This document shows positions 63,727 to 64,000 of a stretch of 64,000 nt of DNA, piece after piece. The stretch comes from an uncultured bacterium. Lineage in GTDB: Bacteria > Acidobacteriota > Thermoanaerobaculia > Thermoanaerobaculales > Thermoanaerobaculaceae. The stretch's first letter is position 1; every line of letters starts with the position of its first letter. The notes under the pieces are model-generated. The model had not been told where the DNA came from and searched no databases. It worked only from the letters and a program-made list of their open reading frames with translations. Location of the stretch: NCBI GenBank assembly GCA_937924755.1, contig CALEVZ010000031.1, positions 1 through 64,000 of the forward strand. Direction: 5' to 3'. The position numbers were made by a program, and so were the translations under genes.

Positions 63727-64000
63727 ATGTCGGTCCTGCCCGACCCACTGCACCCGGCGGTGGTGCACTTTCCCATCGCTCTGACCTTCGTAGCTCTCCT
63801 TTTCGAAGCGCTGTCGAGGACGGGGCGCTGGCGGAGCCTCGAGGGCGCCGCTGTGTTCCTCGTGGTACTGGCGGCGATGGGCTCCGTGCCGGCGTTCGTA
63901 ACTGGGAAGCTGGCCCACGAAGAGGCGGTGGTGTCCCCCGAGGTGCGGCAGCTGCTGGAGCAACACGAGTCCCTCGGGGTGTCGGTGATGGTTGGGTTGC
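63727..64000 (+). CDS. DUF2231 membrane protein (3' end beyond window)
   Basis: The frame starts at ATG 63727 (MSVLPDPLHPAVVHFPIALT). HPAVVHFPIAL with flanking hydrophobic helices (VFLVVLAAMGSVPAFVTG) is the hallmark of DUF2231, predicted haem-linked or quinone-linked membrane proteins. At least two helices are visible before the window ends. The C-terminus is missing. It diverges from the CvpA-like gene. Confidence 0.85.
   Translation, partial: MSVLPDPLHPAVVHFPIALTFVALLFEALSRTGRWRSLEGAAVFLVVLAAMGSVPAFVTGKLAHEEAVVSPEVRQLLEQHESLGVSVMVGL

Overview
The window is a GC-rich chromosomal segment of a free-living Gram-negative-type bacterium. Envelope features (an OmpA-domain protein, a TonB-like C-terminal domain, bactofilin), a homodimeric AceE-type pyruvate dehydrogenase E1, an S46 dipeptidyl peptidase, an FHA-GAF-SpoIIE phosphatase, a large Ser/Thr kinase and a thrS-rpmI-rplT-pheST locus fit an acidobacterial (Thermoanaerobaculia/Holophagae-like) genome best. 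That placement is inferred from gene content and was not tested by phylogeny. No phage, transposase or CRISPR array is visible. Genes are dense, with many 1-8 base overlaps.

Layout. 1-2.4 kb (minus): a partial RluA-type pseudouridine synthase, an MTH1187-type protein, a secreted protein broken by two apparent frameshifts, and a small cysteine-rich secreted protein. 2.6-5.25 kb: an ArsB/NhaD-type permease whose 3' end recurs about 1.5 kb downstream, bracketing a membrane protein and a frameshifted secreted protein. 5.3-9.4 kb: a promoter and hairpin leader before a tight four-gene operon (lysine 2,3-aminomutase, two D-Ala-D-Ala-ligase-like ATP-grasp enzymes, GNAT acetyltransferase). This is the best candidate for an undescribed pathway, probably making an acylated beta-lysine peptide. 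9.4-19.4 kb: aceE, thioredoxin, DCC protein, cysteine-desulfurase-like enzyme, rhomboid, nitrilase, sulfotransferase and an S46 peptidase. 19.5-23.5 kb: an operon resembling the citramalate module (HMG-CoA-lyase-like, class III CoA transferase, isopropylmalate-isomerase-like subunits). 23.5-26 kb: M14 peptidase and an SDR protein.

26.1-33.2 kb: two tRNA-Val genes with a clear terminator, then thrS, rpmI, rplT, pheS, pheT, a ZapB-like coiled coil and yceH. infC is missing from its usual place. 33.2-39.6 kb: recD2, an FHA-GAF-SpoIIE phosphatase, mgsA and a putative two-domain ornithine-lipid synthase. 39.6-42.6 kb: a SPASM radical SAM gene divergent from a glycosyltransferase and a LysE-like exporter, across a control region rich in inverted repeats. 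42.6-48.2 kb (minus): a PstS-OmpA fusion, a DUF4388/TonB-C protein and a 1078-residue kinase-ATPase-TPR protein, possibly one sensory unit.

48.2-64 kb: two thioredoxin-fold proteins, tRNA-Ala, a radical SAM protein with an unusual CX10CX2C motif, a DUF4097 protein, tRNA-Gly, bactofilin, zapA followed by a probable 6S RNA, rny, a small membrane protein, an apparently autoregulated TetR gene, a stand-alone Lrp/RAM domain, a PIN-PhoH ATPase, a 775-residue protein with a divergent class III nucleotidyl-cyclase-like domain, comM, a tiny tail-anchored protein, a CvpA-like protein and a partial DUF2231 protein.

Several GC- or A-rich homopolymer tracts coincide with frame breaks (1.7-2.1 kb, 4.8-5.1 kb). 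Some broken genes may therefore reflect assembly indels and not biology.
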